A stretch of DNA of 40,168 nt. Origin: UBA2040 sp002332715. GTDB taxonomy: Bacteria; Bacteroidota; Bacteroidia; Flavobacteriales_D; Crocinitomicaceae. This document shows positions 1 to 8,121 of this stretch, piece after piece. Position numbers and translations under genes: made by a program. Position 1 is the first letter of the stretch. Every line of letters begins with the position of its first letter. The stretch lies in NCBI GenBank assembly GCA_029242295.1, contig JAQWUF010000058.1, positions 1 through 40,168 of the forward strand. Direction: 5' to 3'. The notes under the pieces were generated by a model that saw only the letters and a list, made by a program, of their open reading frames with translations, was not told the origin of the DNA and ran no database searches.

Positions 1-495
1 TAAGTATACAGGGCCAACATGTTCAGCAATAGCAATTGTAGCAGCTTTTGTTTGATTAAAGTCACATGTGTTTATTACGGTCATATGAGGTAACATTTTC
101 ATCATCCCAACATCTTCCAAAACTTGATGAGTTGCACCATCTTCTCCAAGAGTTAGACCAGCGTGAGAGGCACATATTTTAACATTCTTATTAGAGTATG
201 CAACAGATTGACGAATTTGATCATAAACTCTAGATGTAGAAAAGTTAGCAAATGTACCCGTAAATGGAATTTTTCCACCAATTGTCAATCCGGCCGCCAT
301 GCCCATCATGTTTGCTTCTGCAATTCCAACTTGAAAAAATCGATCCGGAAAGTCCTTTTCGAAGGCATTCATTTTTAATGATCCCGTCAAATCAGCACAA
401 AGTGCAACAACGGCGTCATTTTTCTTTCCTAATTCATGCAATCCTTCTCCAAAACCTGAGCGGGTGTCTTTGTTACCTAGTATCTCGAATTCCAT
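1..495 (-). CDS. Transketolase, C-terminal subunit (partial, runs off left edge)
   Basis: This is the pyrimidine-binding and C-terminal half of a two-gene transketolase, which moves two-carbon ketol units in the non-oxidative pentose phosphate pathway. The ATG is at 495 and the frame stays open to the edge, giving 165 visible residues that begin MEFEILGNKDTRSGFGEG. The Pyr-domain signature GIAEANMMGMAAGL is present and includes the Glu that activates thiamine diphosphate. The later ASHAGLTLGEDGATHQ segment is also typical. The rest of the Pyr domain and the C-terminal domain lie outside the window. It follows the vWA gene by only 9 bases and the N-terminal subunit gene lies beyond that, so all three are probably cotranscribed. 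The family call is firm because both halves are present. Confidence 0.93.
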   Translation of the reverse strand, partial: MEFEILGNKDTRSGFGEGLHELGKKNDAVVALCADLTGSLKMNAFEKDFPDRFFQVGIAEANMMGMAAGLTIGGKIPFTGTFANFSTSRVYDQIRQSVAYSNKNVKICASHAGLTLGEDGATHQVLEDVGMMKMLPHMTVINTCDFNQTKAATIAIAEHVGPVYL

Positions 496-504
496 TTGTT
501 TCTG

Positions 505-1854
505 TTATAAATTTACGCTTGTTGTTTTATTAGAATATATTCTTATTTCAGTTTCCACCGTTTGACTTGCGGAACGTCCATCTTTGTGTCGGTAGACCAC
601 TTTATAGCTGCCGGGTTGTAAATACCACTGTCCACTTCTTGCGGCCAAATCCAGGTTACAAACCCAATCAAAAGTACCAACCCCATTTTTCACAAAAATC
701 TGCCCGACAATTTCACGTCCCGTTCGGTAACTAAATGAGCCAGGAGCTTCAATATCAATTGTCGTTGTGCTGCTTTGAGAAATTTCTACTTCTTGATACA
801 CCCTCGGAAGTGTGAGTATTTCTACTTTATATTTTCCTACGATGTATTTGTCGGTTGAATTTATTTGTTGAACATTTATGGTCTTATGATCATTTTTCAA
901 CATCACACGAGTTTCTATGCTATAAGGCCGATTACTGTATAATAATCTACATTTTAAATAGCCTTGAGGTGCATCAACGACGATAATGTTGTGCGTGTTT
1001 TTTTGAAGAATGATTCCTTTCTTCTCAATTTTCGGAATGGTATTGACCACCAAATCGTAGTTCATTTTTGGATCAATATTCAAGGTATCTGGGTTGCCAA
1101 ACTTATTGATCGTATGCATGTAGGTATACATCAATTGCTTCGTTCCAGCTTTGTACAAAAACATTGTCACGTTCGTTTCTTTCGGTGCACCTTGAATATC
1201 GTTCAAGTTGATTTGAACTGTAGTATTTAGCACGGCCTTCGATACCACATTCTTCAATACATTTTTAAATGCATCTTTCGTTTCCGCTTCTGAATAATTT
1301 CCGATACAATTGAATTTTTCCAAATAAGATAGATCGAGTCCCAATCCAATAACGAAGGGTGTAATAGTGACCCCTTTATCTTTTAATTTCTGAGCAATAA
1401 CACAAGGATCGTTGTCACAAGCTTCTAAACCATCAGTGATAAGAATAATTACATTACGTGTTGTTTGATCCGGAAAATCGTCTGCCGCTGCTTCTAAAGA
1501 GCGAGCAATAGGGGTTGTCCCTTTCGCCTGAATCGATTTGATTCTGTATTTTACTTTATCGAAATTATTAGCTGAAAAGGGAACTTCCAACTTTGTATCA
1601 TTACAATCTTGATAGGTAGCCGTGATTGGAGATTGATGTCCGTATACGCGCAAAGCAATTTCCAGATTTGGGACATCCTTTAAGCTATCAACTGTGGCAG
1701 CTAATAATTCCTTCGCCGATTGGATTCTCGTCTCCGTTCCCCATCGTGAATTCATACTATTCGAGGCATCCAAAATGAAAAGGATACGTGTTTTTTCTTG
1801 CGACCAGCTAAGCTGAACAAAAAAACAAAATAATATGATGAGTATATGTTTCAA
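505..1854 (-). CDS. Secreted von Willebrand factor A domain protein
   Basis: This 449-residue protein has an N-terminal signal peptide (MKHILIILFCFFVQLSWSQ) and then a vWA domain at about residues 22-215. The metal-binding MIDAS motif is visible as DASNS at residues 29-33, with the Thr of GTTPIARS and the Asp of LITDGLEAC. The second half, about residues 215-449, looks like beta-rich repeats and has no motif I recognise. The start is TTG: it directly follows the TAA of the transketolase N-terminal gene, no ATG lies before the vWA domain, and TTG yields a clean signal peptide. The TAA-TTG junction suggests translational coupling. vWA proteins of this kind usually bind protein partners through Mg2+, and the substrate is unknown. 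Its position between two halves of a cytosolic enzyme is odd, because the protein should be exported. Confidence 0.85.
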   Translation of the reverse strand: MKHILIILFCFFVQLSWSQEKTRILFILDASNSMNSRWGTETRIQSAKELLAATVDSLKDVPNLEIALRVYGHQSPITATYQDCNDTKLEVPFSANNFDKVKYRIKSIQAKGTTPIARSLEAAADDFPDQTTRNVIILITDGLEACDNDPCVIAQKLKDKGVTITPFVIGLGLDLSYLEKFNCIGNYSEAETKDAFKNVLKNVVSKAVLNTTVQINLNDIQGAPKETNVTMFLYKAGTKQLMYTYMHTINKFGNPDTLNIDPKMNYDLVVNTIPKIEKKGIILQKNTHNIIVVDAPQGYLKCRLLYSNRPYSIETRVMLKNDHKTINVQQINSTDKYIVGKYKVEILTLPRVYQEVEISQSSTTTIDIEAPGSFSYRTGREIVGQIFVKNGVGTFDWVCNLDLAARSGQWYLQPGSYKVVYRHKDGRSASQTVETEIRIYSNKTTSVNL

Positions 1855-2697
1855 TTAATAATCTCCAAGTGTTTCTTCCAATTGACCTAAAGCATCAGCA
1901 AGTTGTTCGTCGTTCGGTGCGACACCATGCCATTTATGAGATCCCATCATGAAGTCAATTCCCTGTCCCATTTCGGTTTTCATTATGATAACAATTGGTT
2001 TGCCATTTCCCGTCATGCTTTTTGCCTTTTCGAGTGTGCTTTTGATCTCGTCCACATTGTGACCATCCATTTCTAGCACTTCCCAACCAAAGGCTTGCCA
2101 TTTTTGTGCCAAATTGCCTAAAGACATTACATCTTCAAGATCTCCATCAATCTGTCTACCATTATAATCAATGGTTGCGATCACATTGTCCATCTTTCTT
2201 GCTGCAGCATATATAGCCGCTTCCCAAATTTGACCTTCTTGCAATTCACCATCTCCGTGAAGTGTATAAACAATCGATTTATCGCCATTCAATTTTTTCG
2301 CTTCTGCCGCCCCTAATGCTACGGAAAGACCTTGTCCCAAAGAACCCGAAGCCATTCGAACCCCAGGTAAATTTTTATCCGTAGAAGGATGGCCTTGAAG
2401 TCTTGACGAGATTTTACGAAAAGTAGCCAATTCTGGAGCTGGGAAATATCCAGCTCTTGCAAGTATGCTGTACCAAACGGGAGAAATATGTCCATTCGAT
2501 AAAAAAAACAAATCTTCACCCTGACCATCCATACTGAAATTGGCTGAATTATGTTTCATTTGGTGAAAATATAAAGTAGTTAAGAAATCCGTACAGCCCA
2601 ACGATCCCCCAGGATGACCTGATTTAACAGCTGCAACCATTCGTACGATATCTCTTCTTACTTGAGAGGCAATTCTTTTTATTTCTTTTGTTTCCAT
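1855..2697 (-). CDS. Transketolase, N-terminal subunit
   Basis: This is the thiamine-diphosphate PP-domain half of a split transketolase (280 residues). Diagnostic segments are KSGHPGGSLGCTDFLTTLYF near the N-terminus, RASGSLGQGLSVA-type sequence (here MASGSLGQGLSVALGAA), and the ThDP motif GDGELQEGQIWEA followed by IATIDYNGRQIDG. The frame is open further upstream to 2952, but ATG at 2697 (METKEIKRIASQ) matches the family start and the upstream translation looks like noncoding AT-rich sequence. It is the first gene of a three-gene minus-strand unit and is divergent from GAPDH across about 180 bases. A TACTTTTG promoter-like element lies about 30 bases upstream of the start. It should pair with the C-terminal subunit at 1-495. 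Confidence 0.95.
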   Translation of the reverse strand: METKEIKRIASQVRRDIVRMVAAVKSGHPGGSLGCTDFLTTLYFHQMKHNSANFSMDGQGEDLFFLSNGHISPVWYSILARAGYFPAPELATFRKISSRLQGHPSTDKNLPGVRMASGSLGQGLSVALGAAEAKKLNGDKSIVYTLHGDGELQEGQIWEAAIYAAARKMDNVIATIDYNGRQIDGDLEDVMSLGNLAQKWQAFGWEVLEMDGHNVDEIKSTLEKAKSMTGNGKPIVIIMKTEMGQGIDFMMGSHKWHGVAPNDEQLADALGQLEETLGDY

Positions 2698-2726
2698 GCT
2701 AAATGTGAGATGAATTTTCCTTCGAA

Positions 2727-2734
2727 CAAAAGTA
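2727..2734 (-). promoter_or_regulatory. Candidate -7 promoter element for the transketolase unit
   Basis: On the minus strand this reads TACTTTTG, matching the Bacteroidota TAnnTTTG element, and it sits about 30 bases before the tkt start. I found no TTG at the usual -33 spacing, so this is only half of a promoter. Confidence 0.35.
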
Positions 2735-2875
2735 ACCATCATTTCACAAAAGAGAGGTGGTAAATAGCTCAGAAAGGTGAACACAATGGTTCTTTTATCA
2801 ACAATTCTAGTCTTTATAGCTTTAGAGTATTTTACATTTATAATCGTTGGATATTTCGTATTTTTAAAGAAAAAA

Positions 2876-3862
2876 ATGAAGAATATTGGAGTCAATGGAT
2901 TTGGTAGAATTGGTCGATATTTCACTAGAATTGCTCTGGAAAGGGATGACATTCAAGTATTGGCAATCAATGATTTAGCAGACATTAAAACGCTTGCTCA
3001 TTTGTTTAAATACGATAGTGTTCACGGTCAATTGAAGTATGATTTTAAAATTGAAGGACAAAAACTAGTTTTAGAAAACGGAAAAGAGATTACGTTTACT
3101 CAAGAGCGGGAGCCGAATAAAATTGGTTGGTCAAATTTTGGAGTAACAACTGTTGTAGAATGCACAGGGATATTTAGAACGGACGAATTAGCCAAGTTAC
3201 ATTTGAAAGGTGGAGCCCAAAAAGTGGTCCTTTCTGCACCGGCAAAAAGCGAAATGCGAACGATTGTACTGGGAGTGAATGATGAAGAATTGAATTCTGA
3301 TGATATTCTGATATCGAATGCCTCATGTACAACCAACAATGCAGCTCCTTTGGTTAAAGTGTTGAAAGAGATTCTTGAAATTGAAAGCGCTTATATTACA
3401 ACGATTCACAGCTATACTTCGGATCAGTGCTTGCATGATTCCCCTCACAGTGATTTAAGAAGGGCCCGTGCAGCCAATCTATCAATTATACCCACCACAA
3501 CTGGAGCTGCGAAAGCCATTACGAAGATTTTCCCGGATTTAGATGGAAAAATTGGTGGGTGTGGAATTCGTGTTCCGGTGCCAAACGGTTCTATGACAGA
3601 TTTGACGTTGGTGGTGAAAAACACCACGACAATTGAGAATATAAACAAAGCAATGCTCGAGGCATCAAAAGGACCTTTAAAAGGAATTTTAGGGTATACA
3701 GATGAGCCAATTGTTTCAGTTGACATATTAGGGAATCCGCACAGTTGTTTGTTCGATTCTCAACTTACTTCGGTTATAGGTAACATGGTGAAGGTTGTAG
3801 GTTGGTATGACAATGAGGCTGGATACAGTAATCGTTTGGCAGATCTAGTAGCTAGGATTTAA
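2876..3862 (+). CDS. gap: Glyceraldehyde-3-phosphate dehydrogenase
   Basis: This is a type I phosphorylating GAPDH of 328 residues that converts glyceraldehyde-3-phosphate to 1,3-bisphosphoglycerate in glycolysis. The NAD-binding start IGVNGFGRIGR is at residues 4-14, with Asp33 after the second strand favouring NAD. The catalytic Cys151 lies in SNASCTTNN and His178 in TTIHSYT. The C-terminal WYDNEAGYSNR is also present. In the usual SCTTNC signature the second Cys is Asn here, which does not touch the catalytic residue. I chose ATG at 2876 rather than the upstream ATG at 2777, because the extra 33 residues are hydrophobic low-complexity sequence not found in GAPDH. It is a single-gene unit with its own terminator downstream. 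Confidence 0.96.
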   Translation: MKNIGVNGFGRIGRYFTRIALERDDIQVLAINDLADIKTLAHLFKYDSVHGQLKYDFKIEGQKLVLENGKEITFTQEREPNKIGWSNFGVTTVVECTGIFRTDELAKLHLKGGAQKVVLSAPAKSEMRTIVLGVNDEELNSDDILISNASCTTNNAAPLVKVLKEILEIESAYITTIHSYTSDQCLHDSPHSDLRRARAANLSIIPTTTGAAKAITKIFPDLDGKIGGCGIRVPVPNGSMTDLTLVVKNTTTIENINKAMLEASKGPLKGILGYTDEPIVSVDILGNPHSCLFDSQLTSVIGNMVKVVGWYDNEAGYSNRLADLVARI

Positions 3863-3887
3863 GAAACATTTCATAAAATGAAAAAGA

Positions 3888-3916
3888 AAAAGGGTTCCGA
3901 AATTCGGAACCCTTTT
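3888..3916. terminator. Bidirectional intrinsic terminator between gap and the lipoprotein pseudogene
   Basis: A 13-pair hairpin has arms AAAAGGGTTCCGA (3888-3900) and TCGGAACCCTTTT (3904-3916) around a three-base loop. The A-rich and T-rich flanks give a U-tract in both directions. It fits the end of gap on the plus strand and of the convergent minus-strand gene. Confidence 0.85.
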
Positions 3917-3935
3917 CATATACTTTAAATTTATT

Positions 3936-4531
3936 CTAGTAATCTGTAAACGCTTGTAAATCATAATAGACTTTTTGTGTTGTACATCCATTTGAATTAG
4001 TGAATGGATTTCCAATACCTGTTGAACATTGCGAATCAAGAATTCCACAAGTGATTTTATTTACTTTTAAAACATCTGCTGGAGCAATTACAACAATTGT
4101 TCCGTTCAAAACTCCACGAGGAATTTTCAATTTGCATGTATCGGTACCCCAAGGGTGCATCGTTTGGTAAGGTAATTGGCTAATTTTCGGTGTTCCATTA
4201 TTGTTCAATGGAATATTTGCTTCTGCACCAATGTATAATCTAGTTTTATCTAATATCCAATTACCAGAGATTGAATAAGTAACTTCGATGAATGAGAAAT
4301 TGTTAGAAATAGTTACGATTCCAATATCAAAATCGTTTGCCGTTCTTTGAATTACAGTTTTAAAGTCACCGCAAAAGTAGCAATCCAACGCAGAGCCGGC
4401 TTAGAGCTCATGTTTCCGCTAGCAGTAACATCTTCCAATGAATTTGCACCATATTTACTGTTGATTTCTTTTTGACAAGCTCCCAAAGTAACAAATGCAA
4501 ATCCTAAAATGAGGGTAGACTTAAGGTTTAT
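3936..4531 (-). pseudogene. Frameshifted lipoprotein gene
   Basis: Two overlapping minus-strand frames together make one lipoprotein of about 196 residues. The N-terminal part (about 4531 down to 4400) reads NLKSTLILGFAFVTLGACQK, a signal with lipobox LGAC, and then meets a stop shortly after 4389. The remaining 150 residues continue in another frame, from LDCYFCGDFKTV to AFTDY. Adding one A to the TCTAAGCC sequence near 4402 fuses them smoothly (SSKAGSALDCYFC). The first frame also lacks an ATG; an ATA stands where one would be expected. The body has several Cys and a tract (RLYIGAEANIPLNNNGTP) that resembles secreted Bacteroidota proteins I cannot name. A real decay event is likely, but a one-base sequencing error could explain the frameshift and an alternative start codon the missing ATG. 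Confidence 0.7.
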
Positions 4532-4716
4532 AATTTTAGTATATTAAGTTTAAAATTATGGCTTGATGAAAACTATGAAGTAACCTTATTCTTTCGAGTC
4601 AAGAACTTGAAAGTTTTCAGCAGACCATTATTTAAATTAAACAGTATTTTATCAATAATAAAATAAATTACACAATCAGAACGTAAAAAAGGAGCCAGCC
4701 CCGTAATTTTGTACTG

Positions 4717-5838
4717 TTATTTTTCGAGTATCCAAACCTTTATCCCTTTATCTCTATAAGTTTTCAGCTGTTCCGCTGCCTTTTTTCTTTCCGTAAAATC
4801 GGCTAAGGAGACATAGAATTTTTTAGGACCTTCATTCAGTATTTTAGCTGAAATTCCGTCCTTTTCTAGTTTTGAAATTTTTGTTTCCGCTGACGCTGAG
4901 CTTTGATAAACGCCACCAATTAAGTAAAATCCTCCTGAGTTTGATTCAACGACTATGGCCGACTTCTTTTCCGTTACAAAAGGGTCCGGACTGTTTTCTT
5001 TTTGCTCTTCTTTTAATATAGGTTCTTCAACAGGAGCCTGAGTGGTTGCGGTTTTTGATTTAAGTGTATCAGTTTTGATTTCGTTCTGAGCAACTTTTGT
5101 GGTATCCGGCTTCTCATTGTTTTTTCCAAAAAGTACATAAAGGCCAAAAGAAACACCAGCTAAAATAAGAAGACCAAGAATCCATAAAACAGCTTTTCTA
5201 TTCTTTTTCTTTTCTTCTGATTTAACCTTAGGTTGGTCAGTTTCTATGACAGGTGCAAAAAGTAATTCTTCTTTATCGAGTTTCTTTTTTACTTCTGAGA
5301 CTGTTTTTTCAACATCAGGTTTCGTTTTTTTAATCGATTTAGTATCAAAGACCAGCGAAGGTGAATCGAGAGTTTCTTTCACTACCTCTTTAACCTCTTC
5401 TACTTTTTTAATCTTTTGTACTTCATCTACTTTCTTCTCAACAATCGTTTTCGATTCTACAGGTGCTTTAGTTTCTTCTTCCTTGACAATTTTAACCTTT
5501 TCGATCTTTTTTTCTTTGACTTTTTTCATCCAAGAATCGAATTCAATTTCACCGTCTTCATTCTTGAAAAAACTACCAAATTGAAAAATATCAAAACTTT
5601 CTCCTTTGCTTAAATTTGTTTCCATTTCGCGAATGAATTTCGCAATGGTATTCTGCGCATCTTGAAGGTCAATGCCTTCTGTTTCAACAATAAATTCGGC
5701 AAGTTTTCCATCATCTGTTTTCAAATAAGGAAGAAACATAATCTCTTCAATATTTCTGTTTGGCGCAGTTAATGCGCCAAAACCAGGTAAAATAACCGTG
5801 TTTTCTCGTAAGAATAATTGAATGAAATACTTGTTCAT
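4717..5838 (-). CDS. HU (CCDC81-type) and SPOR domain membrane protein
   Basis: This 373-residue protein has a cytosolic N-terminal region (about 1-100) resembling the paired prokaryotic CCDC81-type HU domains found in Bacteroidota, including VILPGFGALTA and FDIFQFGSFF. A Lys/Glu/Val-rich linker follows at about 105-210. One transmembrane helix, ending near residue 237, begins after the basic KKKNRKA stretch (LWILGLLILAGVSFGLYVLF). A periplasmic linker then leads to a C-terminal SPOR domain at about 300-373 (GGFYLIGGVYQSSASAETKI). SPOR domains bind peptidoglycan lacking stem peptides, usually at division sites. HU-like domains may contact DNA or protein, so a link between nucleoid and cell wall is an inference. 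It is a single gene with a TACTTTTG element upstream. Confidence 0.85.
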   Translation of the reverse strand: MNKYFIQLFLRENTVILPGFGALTAPNRNIEEIMFLPYLKTDDGKLAEFIVETEGIDLQDAQNTIAKFIREMETNLSKGESFDIFQFGSFFKNEDGEIEFDSWMKKVKEKKIEKVKIVKEEETKAPVESKTIVEKKVDEVQKIKKVEEVKEVVKETLDSPSLVFDTKSIKKTKPDVEKTVSEVKKKLDKEELLFAPVIETDQPKVKSEEKKKNRKAVLWILGLLILAGVSFGLYVLFGKNNEKPDTTKVAQNEIKTDTLKSKTATTQAPVEEPILKEEQKENSPDPFVTEKKSAIVVESNSGGFYLIGGVYQSSASAETKISKLEKDGISAKILNEGPKKFYVSLADFTERKKAAEQLKTYRDKGIKVWILEK

Positions 5839-5857
5839 TTATAGTTGATTTTAAGAA

Positions 5858-5865
5858 CAAAAGTA
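5858..5865 (-). promoter_or_regulatory. Candidate -7 promoter element for the HU/SPOR gene
   Basis: The minus strand reads TACTTTTG, 20 bases before the start. It is the same octamer, in the same wider GTAC-free context AACAAAAGTA on the plus strand, as the one upstream of the transketolase unit. No -33 TTG was found. Confidence 0.3.
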
Positions 5866-5904
5866 GCAAAAGTTGTGATGACCTACTTTCTGTTTTTGGA
5901 TGTT

Positions 5905-6759
5905 TTAAAATATTTCATGATAAAAATGAGTGTTTTTTAGGCGAACACCCTTTTCTGTATTTTGCAAGGTACAAAGTTCATTTACACTATCATGTTGGAA
6001 AAACAAATAGCGATTTTGGTCAGCAGCGTCGTTCAAAAACAGTTCTTTTTCACCCATTGTAATTAACGGTCGTGTATCGTATCCCATCACAAATGGCAAA
6101 GGTATATGTCCAACACTTGGCAGTAAATCAGCCATAAAAACCAATTCTTTTCCTTGGTATTGAATATGTGGTATCATCATACTATCCGTATGTCCATCAA
6201 CAAAAAGTACATCAAAATTTGGAAAAACATCTTTGATGAAGTTCCCAGTTCGTTCAATAAACTTCAATTGACCACTTTCCTGAATGGGAAAAATGTTTTC
6301 CTTTAGAAAGGATGCTTTCTCGCGAGGATTTGTTTCAGTTGCCCAAAGCCAATGCTTTTCATTGCTCCAAAAAACAGCGTTCTTGAAAGCTGGTTCGAAT
6401 CGATCTTTTGCAGAATTATACTCAATAGCGCCTCCACAATGGTCAAAATGCAAGTGTGTCAGAAATACATCGGTGATATCGTCTCGGTAAAAACCAAGTT
6501 TTTTAAGATTGGAATCCAAGCTGTCATCACCATGCAAATAATAATGCGAAAAGAATTTTTCAGATTGTTTGTTTCCGATTCCCGTATCGATCAAAATCAA
6601 TTTATCATCATCTTCTATTAAAAGGCTGCGCATGGCCCAAGTACATAAATTATTTTCGTCGGCCGGATTTGTTCGAGACCAAAGTGATTTCGGTACAACG
6701 CCAAACATGGCTCCACCATCTAATTTAAAGTATCCCGTATTTATAGAATGAATTTTCAT
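5905..6759 (-). CDS. Metallo-beta-lactamase-fold hydrolase
   Basis: This 284-residue cytosolic protein has the signature THLHFDHCGG, giving metal ligands His102, His104, Asp106 and His107. The downstream ligands are probably in VDGHTDSMMIPH and FMADLLPSVGHIP. The N-terminal beta strand LILIDTGIGN is typical of the fold. Family members hydrolyse thioesters, lactones, phosphodiesters or other esters, and nothing here fixes the substrate. The length and layout fit the lactonase/glyoxalase-like branch, not RNase J. It is transcribed alone, divergently from the small lipoprotein gene at 6840. No signal peptide is visible. Confidence 0.88.
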   Translation of the reverse strand: MKIHSINTGYFKLDGGAMFGVVPKSLWSRTNPADENNLCTWAMRSLLIEDDDKLILIDTGIGNKQSEKFFSHYYLHGDDSLDSNLKKLGFYRDDITDVFLTHLHFDHCGGAIEYNSAKDRFEPAFKNAVFWSNEKHWLWATETNPREKASFLKENIFPIQESGQLKFIERTGNFIKDVFPNFDVLFVDGHTDSMMIPHIQYQGKELVFMADLLPSVGHIPLPFVMGYDTRPLITMGEKELFLNDAADQNRYLFFQHDSVNELCTLQNTEKGVRLKNTHFYHEIF

Positions 6760-6813
6760 GCATCGATTTTCTATAAAGATAACAGGAAGTGGAAAAATGC
6801 AACCGAACTTTCA

Positions 6814-6821
6814 TAACTTTG
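6814..6821 (+). promoter_or_regulatory. Candidate -7 promoter element for the small lipoprotein
   Basis: TAACTTTG matches TAnnTTTG and lies 18 bases before the ATG at 6840. No TTG at -33 is visible. Confidence 0.35.
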
Positions 6822-6839
6822 AATAACAAAACATGAAAA

Positions 6840-6989
6840 ATGAAAAGAATTCTATTTATTTCCGCTCTTCTGATTTCCGCAGCGGCTTGCGGTACCTCCA
6901 ATAAAACGTCGAAGAATAAAGAGGCCGATAAGAAAGAAACTCCAGCTGAAGAGAAAAAGACCGTTAAAGAGGATTTAGAAGAGATGTAG
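6840..6989 (+). CDS. Small lipoprotein, 49 residues
   Basis: ATG at 6840 begins MKRILFISALLISAAACGTS, a short lipoprotein signal with lipobox SAAAC (Cys at residue 17). The mature part is about 33 residues, nearly all Lys, Glu, Asp, Ser, Thr and Pro, and ends EDLEEM. The lipoprotein would be anchored in the envelope with a short charged tail. It sits alone on the plus strand between the divergent hydrolase gene and ribD, whose stop is four bases beyond its own. A TAnnTTTG element upstream supports expression. I do not recognise a family; its function is unknown. The clean lipobox argues it is a real gene despite its size. Confidence 0.68.
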   Translation: MKRILFISALLISAAACGTSNKTSKNKEADKKETPAEEKKTVKEDLEEM

Positions 6990-6993
6990 TAGC

Positions 6994-8031
6994 TTATGGG
7001 GTGTTGGTATAAAACCAAATTTCGTCTTTATATATTTTTTCTTTTCTCGAAAAAGATTGATTTAGTTTTGGAGCTTTTAGTCCTTTGGTAAATTTATTTT
7101 CTCCGATGAGTATTCTTGCCTCATCCCATAAATTGGCAACGATGAATTGATTCAAAGTATGCGCTCCACCTTCTATGAGAATAGATTGAATTTCTCTTTC
7201 GTAGCATTCTTGAAGAATCTCAATTAAGTTAAATTGTGGCAACTGGATCCATGCTATGTTTCCAGATTTCTCGTTTTTTACGGAATTGAAAATGAGCGTT
7301 GGTTCCAGCTGATTGTGCGTCCAATTCTTTACTTCAATTTTTGCTTCAGGATCAAGGAGGAGTCGGATTGGAGATTTCCCGGCAGCGAGACGCGCATCTA
7401 ATTTAGGGTTGTCATTTTCAATGGTTTTTCTTCCAACTAAAATTCCCATTTCTTGACTTCGCCATAAATGAACAAGGCTTTTCGTTTCAGTCTGGGTAAT
7501 CCAATTGATTTTCGTTTCCGATTTTTCGCGGTCTTTATCCATAAAACCATCCGAAGATTGTGCCCATTTTAAAATAATGTATGGGCGCTTCTTTTCGTGA
7601 AAAGTAAAAAATCGTTTGTTCAAGTCGCGACATTCTTTCTGCAAAACTCCGCTTGTTACATGCACTCCGTTTTCTTCAAGTTGTCTTATTCCATTGCCAT
7701 TTACCTTCGAAAATGTATCCTCGGTTCCTATGACTACTCGTGGAATTCCTTTTTCAATAATCAAATTAGAACACGGTGGTGTTTTTCCAAAATGGGAACA
7801 AGGCTCCAAACTGACATAAAGCGTACAATCTTTAAATACGGATTGATCTTTTGCCGATTGAATAGCATTCACCTCAGCATGCGAGCCACCATAGGGACTC
7901 GTAAATCCTTCGCCGATTATTTTCCCTCCGTGAACAAGCACTGCGCCTACCATCGGATTCGGTGCAGTTGAGCCTAACCCTTTTTGGGCTAAATCCAAAC
8001 AGCGTTGCATGAAGAATTCATGTTTTTCCAC
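6994..8031 (-). CDS. ribD: Bifunctional riboflavin biosynthesis protein RibD
   Basis: This 345-residue protein performs the second and third steps of riboflavin synthesis: deamination of the pyrimidine product of GTP cyclohydrolase II, then NADPH-dependent reduction of the ribosyl group. The N-terminal deaminase domain (about 1-145) has the zinc site GGSHAEVNAI (His51, Glu53) and EPCSHFGKTPPC (Cys78, Cys87). The C-terminal RibD_C reductase domain spans about 150-345, starting RPYIILKWAQSSDGF. It is full length and starts at ATG 8031. It stands alone here; other rib genes are not in the window. Confidence 0.96.
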   Translation of the reverse strand: MEKHEFFMQRCLDLAQKGLGSTAPNPMVGAVLVHGGKIIGEGFTSPYGGSHAEVNAIQSAKDQSVFKDCTLYVSLEPCSHFGKTPPCSNLIIEKGIPRVVIGTEDTFSKVNGNGIRQLEENGVHVTSGVLQKECRDLNKRFFTFHEKKRPYIILKWAQSSDGFMDKDREKSETKINWITQTETKSLVHLWRSQEMGILVGRKTIENDNPKLDARLAAGKSPIRLLLDPEAKIEVKNWTHNQLEPTLIFNSVKNEKSGNIAWIQLPQFNLIEILQECYEREIQSILIEGGAHTLNQFIVANLWDEARILIGENKFTKGLKAPKLNQSFSRKEKIYKDEIWFYTNTP

Positions 8032-8121
8032 TTTGCGAAATTAGCCATTTTGTAGGAGGGACGCATTTCTTTTTGGCATGTTTGTTGTTTTTGATTTTTT
8101 GTTAACCCAATTACTTGGCGC

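Noticed and set aside
2777..2875. 33-residue N-terminal extension of GAPDH
   Set aside because: The extension is hydrophobic AT-rich noise; the GAPDH fold begins exactly at ATG 2876.
2698..2952. Long N-terminal extension of the transketolase N-subunit
   Set aside because: It overlaps the divergent gap gene and has no family similarity; ATG 2697 gives the normal start.
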